Assembly: GCA_011773475.1 (NCBI GenBank)
Contig: WVXN01000001.1
Location: 13,699-62,226 of the forward strand
DNA: 48,528 nt
Direction of reading: 5' to 3'
Source: Candidatus Aenigmatarchaeota archaeon
Lineage (GTDB): Archaea > Aenigmatarchaeota > Aenigmatarchaeia > Aenigmatarchaeales > Aenigmatarchaeaceae
The notes beneath the pieces were generated by a model, which saw nothing but the letters and a program-made list of their open reading frames with translations, was not told where the DNA came from and searched no databases. The translations under genes were made by a program, and so were the position numbers. Each line of letters begins with the position of its first letter. Position 1 is the first letter of the stretch. Shown here one piece after another: positions 40,266 to 48,528 of this stretch.

Positions 40266-40673
40266 ATGAAAGCTGTTATGAGTATTGGAAATCCAATTAA
40301 ATCTGATGATAACATAGGAAATATTATTCTTGATAAATTAGATGTTGAAAACATAAAAAAGATAAAAGCAGGAGTAACACCTGAAAATTTTATAAAAGAA
40401 CTAAAAGATTATGATGAAGTAATGATTCTTGATGCCTTAGAATTTGGAGGAAGCATCGGTGAAGTAAAAGTTTTTGAATTAAATGAAATTAAAGACGTTG
40501 TGACATCGACACATAGCATACCAATAGACTTATTGAAAAGGTTTTTACCTGATTCAAAAATCAAAATAATAGGAATTCAACCAAAAAACATTGATTTTGG
40601 AGAAAAATTAAGTGAAGGACTGGAAAGTAAAATTGGGAAAATAGTTAAAAAGGTTGAATTTCTTATAGAGTAA
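40266..40673 (+). CDS. [NiFe] hydrogenase maturation peptidase (HycI/HyaD family)
   Basis: A 135-residue protein. It begins with the family motif SIGNPIKSDDNIGN (GN-x-x-x-x-DD-x-x-G), whose Asp binds nickel, and continues with DEVMILDALEFGG (second Asp) and TSTHSIPIDLLKRFL (His). It removes the C-terminal extension of the hydrogenase large subunit after nickel is inserted. The large subunit at 46885-48051 has a 28-residue tail after the last nickel cysteine, a plausible substrate. Confidence 0.9.
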   Translation: MKAVMSIGNPIKSDDNIGNIILDKLDVENIKKIKAGVTPENFIKELKDYDEVMILDALEFGGSIGEVKVFELNEIKDVVTSTHSIPIDLLKRFLPDSKIKIIGIQPKNIDFGEKLSEGLESKIGKIVKKVEFLIE

Positions 40674-40766
40674 AGCATTACATAAAAAGCACATACCATA
40701 TAAATAAATAATTTGGGATTTTAAGATTATACAACTCTTTGAGGTGCTAATATCAAAAAAATTATT

Positions 40767-43700
40767 TTGTTCCTTACAGTATTTTTTGTTCTACTATTTA
40801 GTTTAAATCTTGCTTTAGCTTTAATCGATTCTGATGGTGATGGAATACCGGATGAGACGGATAATTGTCCTGATGTCCCAAATCCTGACCAGGAAAATAT
40901 AGATGGAGACGACTACGGGGCTGCTTGTGATTGTGATGATGTTGATCCAATGATAAATCCGGGTGCTACAGAAGTTTGTGATGGAATAGATAATGATTGT
41001 GATGGTTTAATAGATGAAGAGCCTGAAGCTTCTGAAAGTTGTCCATTATGTCAAGTGTGTTTTGAAAGTGTTTGTGTTAATACTGAACCCGGAACAGATC
41101 CTAAAAATGATTGTATAGGTAATTGTGACTACTGTAATGGAGCAGGTAGTTGTACTAAGGATCAAAGCCTTTGTATAGGCAACTGTGATTACTGCACTGG
41201 ATCTGGAAATAATTTTAATTGTGCTGCTAATGAAACTGTTTGTGAACTAAAGTACTGTGCAGATTGTACCGGATCTGGAAATAATTACAATTGTGTTTAT
41301 GATCAAACAGAGGATGAGGATTGTGATCCATTTGATCTTAATGGAATAGCAACTTGTTATAATAATCCAGATGCTTATGATTTCACATGGGATTACAGGG
41401 CAGCATTTAATAGTGTATGTGCAGAATTAGACCTATGTACTCAAGGAGATTCAACTATAACTCACACATGTAATGACAATGATTTATTCGATACAATAGT
41501 GTTTGGAAGTGGATGTAATGCTAACTGTGATGAAAATAGTGATTGTATAAGTGGAATATGTGGAAGTGATTGTACTTGTGAAAATAATCCACCAGTAGCT
41601 AATGCTGGTTCTGACCAAACCATCCTTCTTGGAGAAACTGTAATTTTTGATGGAAGTGGATCTTATGATTTGGATGGAACTATAGTTTCATATGAATGGG
41701 ATTTTGGTGATCATTTTGTTCCAACAATTGGAACTGGAATAAATCCAACTCATACCTACTCTCACTCTGATTTATATGTTGTTACTTTAACTGTGATTGA
41801 TAATGAAGGGGAGGAAGATAGCGATACTATGATAGTTGTTGTTGAAGATAATATAATCATGTTAGAATTGAACTACGATACTGGCTCTTTCTCTGTACTA
41901 GATAAATATAAGAAATCAGGATTTGCACCAGACAGAAGAATACAACCTGAAGAAGGTTACAGAGCTGAAGTTTTTACTGAAACAGAAAAAACCTTATATG
42001 CTTTTACATTCGATATTCCCAATATCTTGAATTATGATATACCTGGTGAAGACGGTGTTCTTTCTGGTGGTTTTATTGAATTGAATGAAACTAATTTTAC
42101 ATTAGTCGTTCCTTACTTTGAAAATGCAGCTTGGATTAACATATACTATCCAAACGGTACTTTAGCATTAATTGTAGATGTGACGAGCCTTCCAGAAAAA
42201 GAAGGAAGCAACTGTCAAACACTAGTTAATTCTGGATCATCCACTACTTTATTCGACATAGTCTTTGTAGGAGATAATTATACTGCTGCTCAGCTAACTC
42301 AATTTGCAGCAGACGTTAATGCACACAATAATACGCTTTTGTCATTTCAACCATTCAGCAATCATTCCATAAACATTCACTGGGTTAATGAATCACGCAA
42401 CTTAGGATGCTATCATAACTGTATGGGTGTATCAAGATTGATCTGTTGTAATAATACTGCTGTTTTAAACTTGGCTACACAATGTCCATTAGATGAGATA
42501 ATAGTAATCTTTAACAGCAACAATTATGGAGGAAGTGGAACAAGAAGTACTGGTGGATTAACTTCATTTGCTATATCCTACTCAGGTGATGACACAAGCT
42601 GCACAAATAACTGTAGTGGTGATCGAGTAACAGTTCATGAATTTGGCCACTCATTCGGAAATCTGCATGATGAATATACTGATAATAATGTTTATGGTAA
42701 TTCAGGTGGTGCTACACCAAATGGTCCTAATTGTGATAATACTGCAGGTTGTCCTAGATTTGCTAATATTACTGGAGTTGTATGTAATCTCGGTTGTAGT
42801 TATAATGACTGGTACAGAGGCGACGATGCTTCAGGAGACCTGATGAGAAATCTATCAAACCTATACTTTGGACCAGTATGCATAAATGGACTGAATAATT
42901 TATTGAACCAATACCCAAGAACACTTTGTGGCGGTTCAACGCCATGCCAATGTGGAGACATTATAACACAAAGCCGTATATTAAACAGTTCTGATTTCAA
43001 CACAGGAGCATGCCTAGGAAGTGGATTGGATATAGGAACAGCAGGAATTACATTAGATTGCAATGGAAGACCAATGATAGGCAGTGGAACAGCAGGATCA
43101 GCCGGCATTAGGAATCCAGCTTTTGATAATGTTACAATAAAGAATTGTAATATCTCAAAGTTCGAAAGCGGCATCCATTTACAAGTAGCATCTAATAATA
43201 TAATAGACAATAATACTGCATCTGGAACACTAAGTGGTACTGGTATATGGATGGAAACATCATCATGGAATAATGTAACTAATAACACTGCATCCTCGTC
43301 TAAGTGGGGTATTGGTTTTGACACATATTCAGACAATAATTTGGTAGAAGATAATACTGTGTTGTCGTGCCAAATTGGAATAGAGTCATACACTTCTTCT
43401 GGTAATACGATTAAAAACAATACTGTAAACAATAATACACAGCATGGCATTTATCTTAGGGCTACTTCGAAGAATAATGTAATAATCGATAATACAGCAG
43501 ATTTCAACACTTGGAATGGTTTGTACTTTTTTGATGCTGCAAGCACAGGCAACACTGTAAACAACAATAGATTCTGTTTTAACAATTTAGGACTCGGACC
43601 ATATTTTGATATTAATGATGCTGATGCAAATACTGGTAATAATAATCAATGTGATTTCACAAGTCTTAACTGGTTCGAGGGTGCCATACCAGGATGTACC

Positions 43701-44837
43701 TTTAGGTGCGTAGCTGACAATCCTCCGAATATAACATTAATCAATCCACCTGATAATTATTACAATGATTCACAACAATATGTTTCTTTGAACTTTACAG
43801 CAAACTGTACAGATGATATTGGACTGTTTTATGCTGATTTATATACAAATTATACAGGCACATGGCAAATAAATCAAACAATGAATTTGACAGGATTATC
43901 ACAAACATTTAGTTTTCAGATGAACAATTTAACTAACTCATCATTTATATGGACCATTGATTGTGTAGATGTTGCTGGTAATCAAGCAATTGGACCGAAC
44001 AGAAGTGTTCTTTTAAATTACACTGTTCCCCGAATAATAAACTTCTCGAATACAACTCTAGCTGTAAATGTTACTCTTCAAACAACAACAGCAATCACAT
44101 TATTCATATCAAATGTATCTAATCCTTCTGCAATTGCAACTAACTTGACAATAGCATCTTTCGTTAACATAACTCCCAAATGTTCAATTGATTGGGCTTA
44201 CATCCAAATTTATTATAATGAAAGCAAAGTAGTTGTAGATGAATCTACACTAAGGATGTACTATTGGAATACTACGATCCCAGACTGGGTATTGATACCA
44301 AACTCTGGTGTCAATACTATAGAGAATTATGTTTGGGCAAATATCACTCATTTCACTATTTTCACAGGAATAGGTGGATTTGCAGATTCGGATCAAGATG
44401 GAGTTCTCGATATAGAAGATAAATGTCTTGGTACAACTGATTGGTATGCAGAACAAGAGCTTAAGCCAAATCATTATGACAGTTCAAACATAGACTTAAC
44501 AGAAACGTATGGTTGTAGTTGTGAACAAATTTTGTACTGCAAGCCTGGTGGAAATAATGGAGAGTACAAGTTCGGTTGTAGTGAAGGAACAATTAATGTT
44601 TGGACATCTCAAGATCCTGAAAGTTGGTCATTGGACTGCCAAACAAATGGAAAGGTAACTCAACCAGGAGCAGACAAATCTTTCTTCGAAAATACAGATT
44701 CTGATTGGTTATTAGATGGATTAGATTTTGATAATGACAATGATGGTTCACCTGATATTGATGATGATATGATAGATGATGCAGATCCTCCAGGTCATCC
44801 AGGATATGGAACACCAGATTGGTTTAAGAAAAAATAG
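40767..44837 (+). CDS. Giant secreted M64-type metallopeptidase with adhesion-like repeats
   Basis: A 1356-residue secreted protein. TTG 40767 is used here. The frame continues upstream, and ATC 40752, six bases after GAGGTG, would give a better signal peptide (KKIILFLTVFF). In order: signal peptide, a DxDxDG thrombospondin-3-like and CDGIDNDCDG MopE-like Cys/Asp region (about 20-280), a PKD domain (about 275-365, with YEWDFGD), a peptidase M64 domain (about 480-720) with zinc motif HEFGHSFGNLHDEY at 624-637, right-handed beta-helix repeats (about 780-985), an Ig-like domain, and a C-terminal DxDxDG region. It would be surface-bound or released and degrade outside protein. Confidence 0.85.
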   Translation: MFLTVFFVLLFSLNLALALIDSDGDGIPDETDNCPDVPNPDQENIDGDDYGAACDCDDVDPMINPGATEVCDGIDNDCDGLIDEEPEASESCPLCQVCFESVCVNTEPGTDPKNDCIGNCDYCNGAGSCTKDQSLCIGNCDYCTGSGNNFNCAANETVCELKYCADCTGSGNNYNCVYDQTEDEDCDPFDLNGIATCYNNPDAYDFTWDYRAAFNSVCAELDLCTQGDSTITHTCNDNDLFDTIVFGSGCNANCDENSDCISGICGSDCTCENNPPVANAGSDQTILLGETVIFDGSGSYDLDGTIVSYEWDFGDHFVPTIGTGINPTHTYSHSDLYVVTLTVIDNEGEEDSDTMIVVVEDNIIMLELNYDTGSFSVLDKYKKSGFAPDRRIQPEEGYRAEVFTETEKTLYAFTFDIPNILNYDIPGEDGVLSGGFIELNETNFTLVVPYFENAAWINIYYPNGTLALIVDVTSLPEKEGSNCQTLVNSGSSTTLFDIVFVGDNYTAAQLTQFAADVNAHNNTLLSFQPFSNHSINIHWVNESRNLGCYHNCMGVSRLICCNNTAVLNLATQCPLDEIIVIFNSNNYGGSGTRSTGGLTSFAISYSGDDTSCTNNCSGDRVTVHEFGHSFGNLHDEYTDNNVYGNSGGATPNGPNCDNTAGCPRFANITGVVCNLGCSYNDWYRGDDASGDLMRNLSNLYFGPVCINGLNNLLNQYPRTLCGGSTPCQCGDIITQSRILNSSDFNTGACLGSGLDIGTAGITLDCNGRPMIGSGTAGSAGIRNPAFDNVTIKNCNISKFESGIHLQVASNNIIDNNTASGTLSGTGIWMETSSWNNVTNNTASSSKWGIGFDTYSDNNLVEDNTVLSCQIGIESYTSSGNTIKNNTVNNNTQHGIYLRATSKNNVIIDNTADFNTWNGLYFFDAASTGNTVNNNRFCFNNLGLGPYFDINDADANTGNNNQCDFTSLNWFEGAIPGCTFRCVADNPPNITLINPPDNYYNDSQQYVSLNFTANCTDDIGLFYADLYTNYTGTWQINQTMNLTGLSQTFSFQMNNLTNSSFIWTIDCVDVAGNQAIGPNRSVLLNYTVPRIINFSNTTLAVNVTLQTTTAITLFISNVSNPSAIATNLTIASFVNITPKCSIDWAYIQIYYNESKVVVDESTLRMYYWNTTIPDWVLIPNSGVNTIENYVWANITHFTIFTGIGGFADSDQDGVLDIEDKCLGTTDWYAEQELKPNHYDSSNIDLTETYGCSCEQILYCKPGGNNGEYKFGCSEGTINVWTSQDPESWSLDCQTNGKVTQPGADKSFFENTDSDWLLDGLDFDNDNDGSPDIDDDMIDDADPPGHPGYGTPDWFKKK

Positions 44838-44839
44838 TT

Positions 44840-45709
44840 TTAGCTTATTTTTGAAACAATGAACGCTCCAACTAAAATTAAAAGAGATCCTATAATCTGT
44901 AATGGGAGAATAATTTCTTCTAAAAACAAAAAAGATAAAAACAGTGAAATAGGCGGTGACAGCAAAAGCAAGGTGGAAGCTTTAGATACTTTTATTAAAC
45001 TTATTGAATAGTACCAGAAAAATACGTACAAAAATAGAATTGATACTGAAATTCCAATATAAAGAATCTGTTCAGATGTGATTAACAACAACTGATTAAA
45101 GCTTCCTATTATCAAAACAATAGAAAATAGAACAATTGATGCAAAAAACATTCTACAAAAAGAAACAACAAAATTTGATTCCTTTTTTATCATTGCATAC
45201 TTTGATATAATGTTCTCAATAGCAAAAAGAACTGTTGCAATAATAACCAAAAAATCCCCAATAGCAATTTCAAAAGTTATAGCACTGTAAGATATAAGAT
45301 ATGCTCCAATAATCATTACTATCATTGCATAAACTTGTATTCTTTTTATTTTTTCTTTTAAAAAAGCGAAAGCAAGAATTGTTATAAACAAAGGTAAAAG
45401 TTTGTGCAAGAAAGCTGCCCTTCCTGCAGTTGTTAATTTTAATCCATTGAAAAAAGTTAAAAAAGCGAAACCGGCAACAAAACCTATTAGCAGAAGAATT
45501 TTCCAAGAAACTTTGTTAAAATTTTTAAAACTTAATTTATTTTTATAAAATGAAATTAAAAAGAATCCTATTCCAACAAAAAAAGTTCTTAATGAGGTGA
45601 ATAAAGTTGGATCTAAAGACATGAGAAAGAATTTGTTAGCAACAAAAGCAAAACCACTAACTATAGCAGTTATTATAGCAAATAGAGTTCCAATATTTTC
45701 TTTATTCAT
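44840..45709 (-). CDS. EamA/DMT-family permease
   Basis: A 289-residue protein with about ten hydrophobic helices in two repeated halves, typical of EamA (drug/metabolite) transporters. Phrases such as GRAAFLHKLLPLFITILAF and the VGAFIVSKIS end match the family. The exported or imported compound is unknown. Its start overlaps the last codons of the hydrogenase ferredoxin subunit by 8 bases, so it is the last gene of the hydrogenase operon and is probably coupled to it. Confidence 0.82.
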   Translation of the reverse strand: MNKENIGTLFAIITAIVSGFAFVANKFFLMSLDPTLFTSLRTFFVGIGFFLISFYKNKLSFKNFNKVSWKILLLIGFVAGFAFLTFFNGLKLTTAGRAAFLHKLLPLFITILAFAFLKEKIKRIQVYAMIVMIIGAYLISYSAITFEIAIGDFLVIIATVLFAIENIISKYAMIKKESNFVVSFCRMFFASIVLFSIVLIIGSFNQLLLITSEQILYIGISVSILFLYVFFWYYSISLIKVSKASTLLLLSPPISLFLSFLFLEEIILPLQIIGSLLILVGAFIVSKIS

Positions 45710-46052
45710 TTACCACAACGTTTTTTCTTACTTTTTCTTTGTTTTTATCAGCGTATTCAAAATCATTACTTAATTTTATTGATTTGGGATTGGAGAGACA
45801 AACATCTTCACACATTTTACAGAATATACAAAGGCCTTGGTCAAAATCTATTTTTCCTTTTTTTCGAAACTTAACAGCTCCAACAGGACAATATTTTTCG
45901 CAAAGCTTACAACCTATACATCTCTTAGAATAAAAATGGATCCTTCCTGAAAATCTAGGAAATGGTATAAGCTTTACTTTAGGATATTTTCTTGTAAATG
46001 GTCTTATGAAAAAGTTCTTTAAAGCTTCTCTTACTATTACCGACCTTTTCAT
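45702..46052 (-). CDS. Membrane-bound hydrogenase polyferredoxin subunit (EchF/NuoI-like)
   Basis: A 116-residue protein from ATG 46052, which overlaps the NuoH-like stop (ATGA). Two 4Fe-4S motifs: CIGCKLCEKYCP and CIFCKMCEDVC. The second lacks the Pro after the last Cys and is followed by LSNPKS. The N terminus is basic and amphipathic, suited to lie on the membrane. It transfers electrons from ferredoxin to the small subunit. The gene order small-NuoC-large-NuoH-ferredoxin fits group 4 hydrogenases. Confidence 0.88.
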   Translation of the reverse strand: MKRSVIVREALKNFFIRPFTRKYPKVKLIPFPRFSGRIHFYSKRCIGCKLCEKYCPVGAVKFRKKGKIDFDQGLCIFCKMCEDVCLSNPKSIKLSNDFEYADKNKEKVRKNVVVNE

Positions 46053-46897
46053 ATAATGCCTCTCATTATTATTATGAAATCTATTAGTGCTAAGATCATT
46101 ATCAAGAAACATACTTTGAAAGCTTGATCAACCCTATATCGTGGTGTGGTTGCTTGAGTAAATGAGTAAATGGATAAAAACAATAAACTCAATGGTAGAA
46201 TCATGATTATATCTCTACCAAATAAAAGCATTGGCATAAGAAAAACAAAGAACAGTCTCTTTAAGTAGGTCGCTAATTCAAAAAAGGCTAGACCCTTTCC
46301 ACTATATTCTGTTCCACTTCCACTCATTATTTCTGCAGCAGCTTCTGAAGTATCCAGAGGTGTTATATGAAGTTCCACAACCAGTATAGCAGCCAAAGTA
46401 GCAGAGGATATTGGAGTTGATAATAAGAGAAAAGTTGAGTTAAAATTACCTAGAGACAAAACACCTGCTCTCATCATGAAATTAAAAACGACTATGACGA
46501 ATGCTATCTCATAGGCCACCATTAATATCATTTCTCTCATAGATCCAACTATTCCAAAAGGATTATCAGAAGACAAACCAGCCAAAACATAAAAAGAACT
46601 GGATAAAATTGTTATGTAAGCCAAAACAACAAAATCAAAATTAAAAGCAATTAAAGAAAATGGAATAAACAAAAACAGAGAATAGTTGGATATAAAATAA
46701 AATATTGGGGAGTATTTGAAGAAAGGATCGTTCTGGCTCTTTAATTTCTTTTTTTGGAAAAGTTTTTTAATGTCGTAAAAAGGTTGGATTATTGGCGGAC
46801 CAATCCTGTTTTGTAATCTAGCATTTATTTTTCTGTGCAAACCTTCATAAAGCATTGCAATAAATGGAATTAGCAAAAAGAAAATTATTTCGTACAT
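46049..46897 (-). CDS. Membrane-bound hydrogenase NuoH-like membrane subunit (EchB/HycD type)
   Basis: A 282-residue protein with eight or so transmembrane helices. The conserved loop RKINARLQNRIGPPIIQPFYDIKKLF is typical of NuoH/HycD/EchB, and the late HITPLDTSEAAAEIMSGSGTEYSG is the second conserved loop. It anchors the hydrogenase arm to the membrane and shares in ion translocation. It overlaps the large-subunit stop by 13 bases and the ferredoxin start by 4. Confidence 0.92.
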   Translation of the reverse strand: MYEIIFFLLIPFIAMLYEGLHRKINARLQNRIGPPIIQPFYDIKKLFQKKKLKSQNDPFFKYSPIFYFISNYSLFLFIPFSLIAFNFDFVVLAYITILSSSFYVLAGLSSDNPFGIVGSMREMILMVAYEIAFVIVVFNFMMRAGVLSLGNFNSTFLLLSTPISSATLAAILVVELHITPLDTSEAAAEIMSGSGTEYSGKGLAFFELATYLKRLFFVFLMPMLLFGRDIIMILPLSLLFLSIYSFTQATTPRYRVDQAFKVCFLIMILALIDFIIIMRGII

Positions 46898-48051
46898 GTA
46901 TATTTCCTCCTAAACTGGGATTCATTTAGAACTTCTGTTTTTCTATCTTTTACGATCATCACTCTTTCTAAACAACTGAAACAAGGATCCAAAGAACCAA
47001 CTATAACCGGTATATCTCCTATTTCCCTTTGTAGTAAAATTTTTTCAACTATTTTTAATGATGCAAAAGTTGGTGTTCTTATTTTAGCTCTTTCAATTTT
47101 ATTGTCTTTAAACTTTAGGTAATAAAATAACTCACCTCTCGGAGCTTCAATTCTTCCTATGCTTTCTCCATCTGGTATTTGCGTCAGTGTGAACTTTGGT
47201 ATAGGTTTTCTTGGCATTGTTTTTAAAATTTGTTTTATTATTCTTATTGATTCTGAGATTTCTTTTAATCTAACAATGGTCCTTGCTAGAGAATCACCTT
47301 CATCTTCTACTATTTCTTCGAAATCAAATTTTTTGTATATACCATAAGGTGGGTCTAACTTTCTTATGTCAGATTTCAAGCCACTTGCCCTAGCATTTGG
47401 ACCAACTATGCAATATCTCCTTGCATCTTCTTTTGTTATTACTCCTACTTCTTTTAATCTAGAAACTATTACATTATCTTTTTCAATATCAAAAACATAG
47501 GATTCTACCCTTTTTCTAAGACTTTCCAAATTTTTCAATATGAATGGTTTGTCTTTTGAATCGAAATCGTATCTAACTGTTTTCAATTTATTAAAATTAT
47601 GATGAACCCTTCCTCCTGTTATTTTCTCAAAAATATCAATTACCTTTTCCCTCTCTCTCCAGAAATACATAAACAGAGTTTCATATCCTATGTCATGAGC
47701 TATTAATCCTAACCAGAGAACATGGCTGTGCAATCTTTCTAATTCCATCATTAAAGCCCTTATCAGCTTAACTTTTTCATTGAGTTTAAACTTCAAAATA
47801 TTTTCAACTGTTCTACAATATGCGTTTTCATGAGCAGCAGAACAAATTCCACATATTCTTTGAGTTAAGTATAGAGCTGAGTCAGGGTTTTTTCCTTCTA
47901 AGATTTTTTCTATACCCTTATGAGTATAACCCATTCTTATATTAACATCTTGAATATAATTTCCATCTAAACTTACTCTTATGCACATTGGCTCTTTCAA
48001 TGCTGGATGCTGAGGTCCTATTGGTATAGTATAATCATGCATTTTTTTCAC
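46885..48051 (-). CDS. Membrane-bound [NiFe] hydrogenase large subunit (EchE-like)
   Basis: A 388-residue protein of the NuoD/[NiFe] large-subunit family. The N-terminal CxxC is RICGIC (Cys67, Cys70) and the C-terminal CxxC is DPCFSC (Cys357, Cys360). Having both, it should bind the NiFe centre, unlike complex I NuoD. A 28-residue tail follows Cys360 (starting LERVMIV), consistent with processing by the peptidase at 40266-40673. Start M1 or M4 possible. It accepts electrons from ferredoxin and reduces protons to H2. The start overlaps the NuoC-like gene end by 17 bases. Confidence 0.93.
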   Translation of the reverse strand: MKKMHDYTIPIGPQHPALKEPMCIRVSLDGNYIQDVNIRMGYTHKGIEKILEGKNPDSALYLTQRICGICSAAHENAYCRTVENILKFKLNEKVKLIRALMMELERLHSHVLWLGLIAHDIGYETLFMYFWREREKVIDIFEKITGGRVHHNFNKLKTVRYDFDSKDKPFILKNLESLRKRVESYVFDIEKDNVIVSRLKEVGVITKEDARRYCIVGPNARASGLKSDIRKLDPPYGIYKKFDFEEIVEDEGDSLARTIVRLKEISESIRIIKQILKTMPRKPIPKFTLTQIPDGESIGRIEAPRGELFYYLKFKDNKIERAKIRTPTFASLKIVEKILLQREIGDIPVIVGSLDPCFSCLERVMIVKDRKTEVLNESQFRRKYTCTK

Positions 48052-48364
48052 TTCTTTTCTTTAATAGTGGTGGTTTTTTATTCCAATTGTCTGGTAAGAA
48101 TAGTTTCAAATGTAATTTAGGATTTCCTTCAAACTCTACACCAAAAAAATCATGGATTTCTCTCTCATAATAATCTGCATTAGGAAAAATGTCTACAATA
48201 GTTTCGAAAAACGGTTTTTTCTTTGAAACTTTAAAATTTAAAGCAATTATTTTCCCGTTATCATCAAAATAATAATTTAAAGTAAAATCTTCTTCATCCT
48301 TACAAACAATTGCTATTAGTCTTTTGTCTTCAAGTTTTCTTATTTCGTGTTTTGGGTCTTTCAT
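48035..48364 (-). CDS. Membrane-bound hydrogenase NuoC-like subunit (EchD type)
   Basis: A 109-residue protein. ADYYEREIHDFFGVEFEGNP is the conserved NuoC/EchD region, followed by KLFLPDNW. It is short for the family (about 110-170), keeping the core domain and lacking extensions. It bridges the small and large subunits. Overlaps the partial small subunit by 35 bases. Confidence 0.88.
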   Translation of the reverse strand: MKDPKHEIRKLEDKRLIAIVCKDEEDFTLNYYFDDNGKIIALNFKVSKKKPFFETIVDIFPNADYYEREIHDFFGVEFEGNPKLHLKLFLPDNWNKKPPLLKKRSEKNA

Positions 48365-48528
48365 CTAATCTACCTAAAAGTTTTAATAGGGCATACATTA
48401 TTGCTTCTGGTCTTGGTGGACATCCTGGAACATAAATATTAACAGGAATAACTTTATCTGTTGGCCCTACAAAGTTATACGCGTTTTTAAATGGTCCACC
48501 AGTTATTGAACAGGAACCAATTGCAACT
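48330..48528 (-). CDS. Membrane-bound hydrogenase small subunit, C-terminal part (NuoB/EchC-like)
   Basis: The frame runs from the right edge to a TGA at 48332-48330. The visible part contains GSCSITGGPF (a cluster Cys with the NuoB-like GSC-x-x-GG pattern) and VPGCPPRPEA, the conserved C-terminal Cys motif of NuoB/EchC. It holds the 4Fe-4S cluster next to the NiFe centre. The N terminus and probably the proton-pump subunit genes lie outside the window. Confidence 0.9.
   Translation of the reverse strand, partial: VAIGSCSITGGPFKNAYNFVGPTDKVIPVNIYVPGCPPRPEAIMYALLKLLGRLDERPKTRNKKT

Noticed and set aside
42800..43450. Minus-strand 216-codon frame inside the giant peptidase gene
   Set aside because: It is antisense to the beta-helix repeats and its composition mirrors them; no ribosome site or domain is visible.
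1..48528. Phage genome, because the window length equals that of phage lambda
   Set aside because: No phage structural, packaging or lysis genes are present; the content is archaeal chromosome.

Overview
The window is a low-GC, gene-dense stretch of an archaeal chromosome. The evidence is aIF2-alpha, eL42, eS27, Nop10, RpoK, GINS, PCNA, deoxyhypusine synthase, geranylgeranyl reductases, GGTGAT-type Shine-Dalgarno sites and a spliced tRNA-His. The DNA primase appears to be a single polypeptide carrying both the PriS catalytic motifs and the PriL-type Fe-S cysteines. That arrangement is known from Nanoarchaeum and other DPANN archaea, so a DPANN-related lineage is the best inference; the exact lineage cannot be read from this window.

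Region 1 (1-6.2 kb) is accessory. A tRNA-Leu (235-320) is followed by a run of mostly single-gene modules in mixed orientation. They hold a membrane protein with a dockerin-like loop, a methyltransferase, a PsbP-like membrane protein, a lipoprotein, a flavin reductase of the geranylgeranyl reductase family and a sugar-porter-like permease. The boundaries carry copies of the tRNA-Leu 3' end and a second conserved arm. This looks like serial site-specific insertion or a cassette array, and no integrase is visible. Region 2 (6.2-10.8 kb) holds a zinc-finger protein, tRNA-His, an aldehyde dehydrogenase, and an uncharacterised envelope cluster. That cluster contains a membrane-tethered winged-helix regulator, two secreted proteins and a small membrane protein whose C-terminal tail matches that of the regulator, followed by a broken winged-helix gene.

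Region 3 (10.8-23 kb) is core information processing and metabolism: cysteine synthase, tRNA-Cys and CysRS in a row; the eL42-eS27-aIF2alpha-Nop10-PAC2-RpoK-enolase operon; and a replication neighbourhood (GINS, fused primase, PCNA, MazG-like, small OB-fold protein) with deoxyhypusine synthase. Region 4 (23-34 kb) contains a SpoIIM-like membrane protein, tRNA-Pro, a dTMP-synthesis set (ThyX, SHMT, thymidylate kinase), a second membrane-tethered winged-helix regulator, ScpB and ScpA, a CYTH protein, a cyclic-2,3-diphosphoglycerate-synthetase-family protein, and a compact SMC that would work with ScpAB.

Region 5 (34-40.7 kb) has a pilin-like LamG surface protein, a ferredoxin/membrane protein/geranylgeranyl reductase operon for lipid saturation, AspRS, RNase HII, initiator tRNA-Met, and hydrogenase maturation genes (HypC-like and a maturation peptidase). 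Region 6 (40.7-48.5 kb) has a 1356-residue secreted M64-type metallopeptidase, a DMT permease, and a membrane-bound group-4-type [NiFe] hydrogenase operon that runs off the right edge. The maturation genes 5-8 kb away probably serve this hydrogenase, which would couple ferredoxin oxidation to H2 production and ion translocation.
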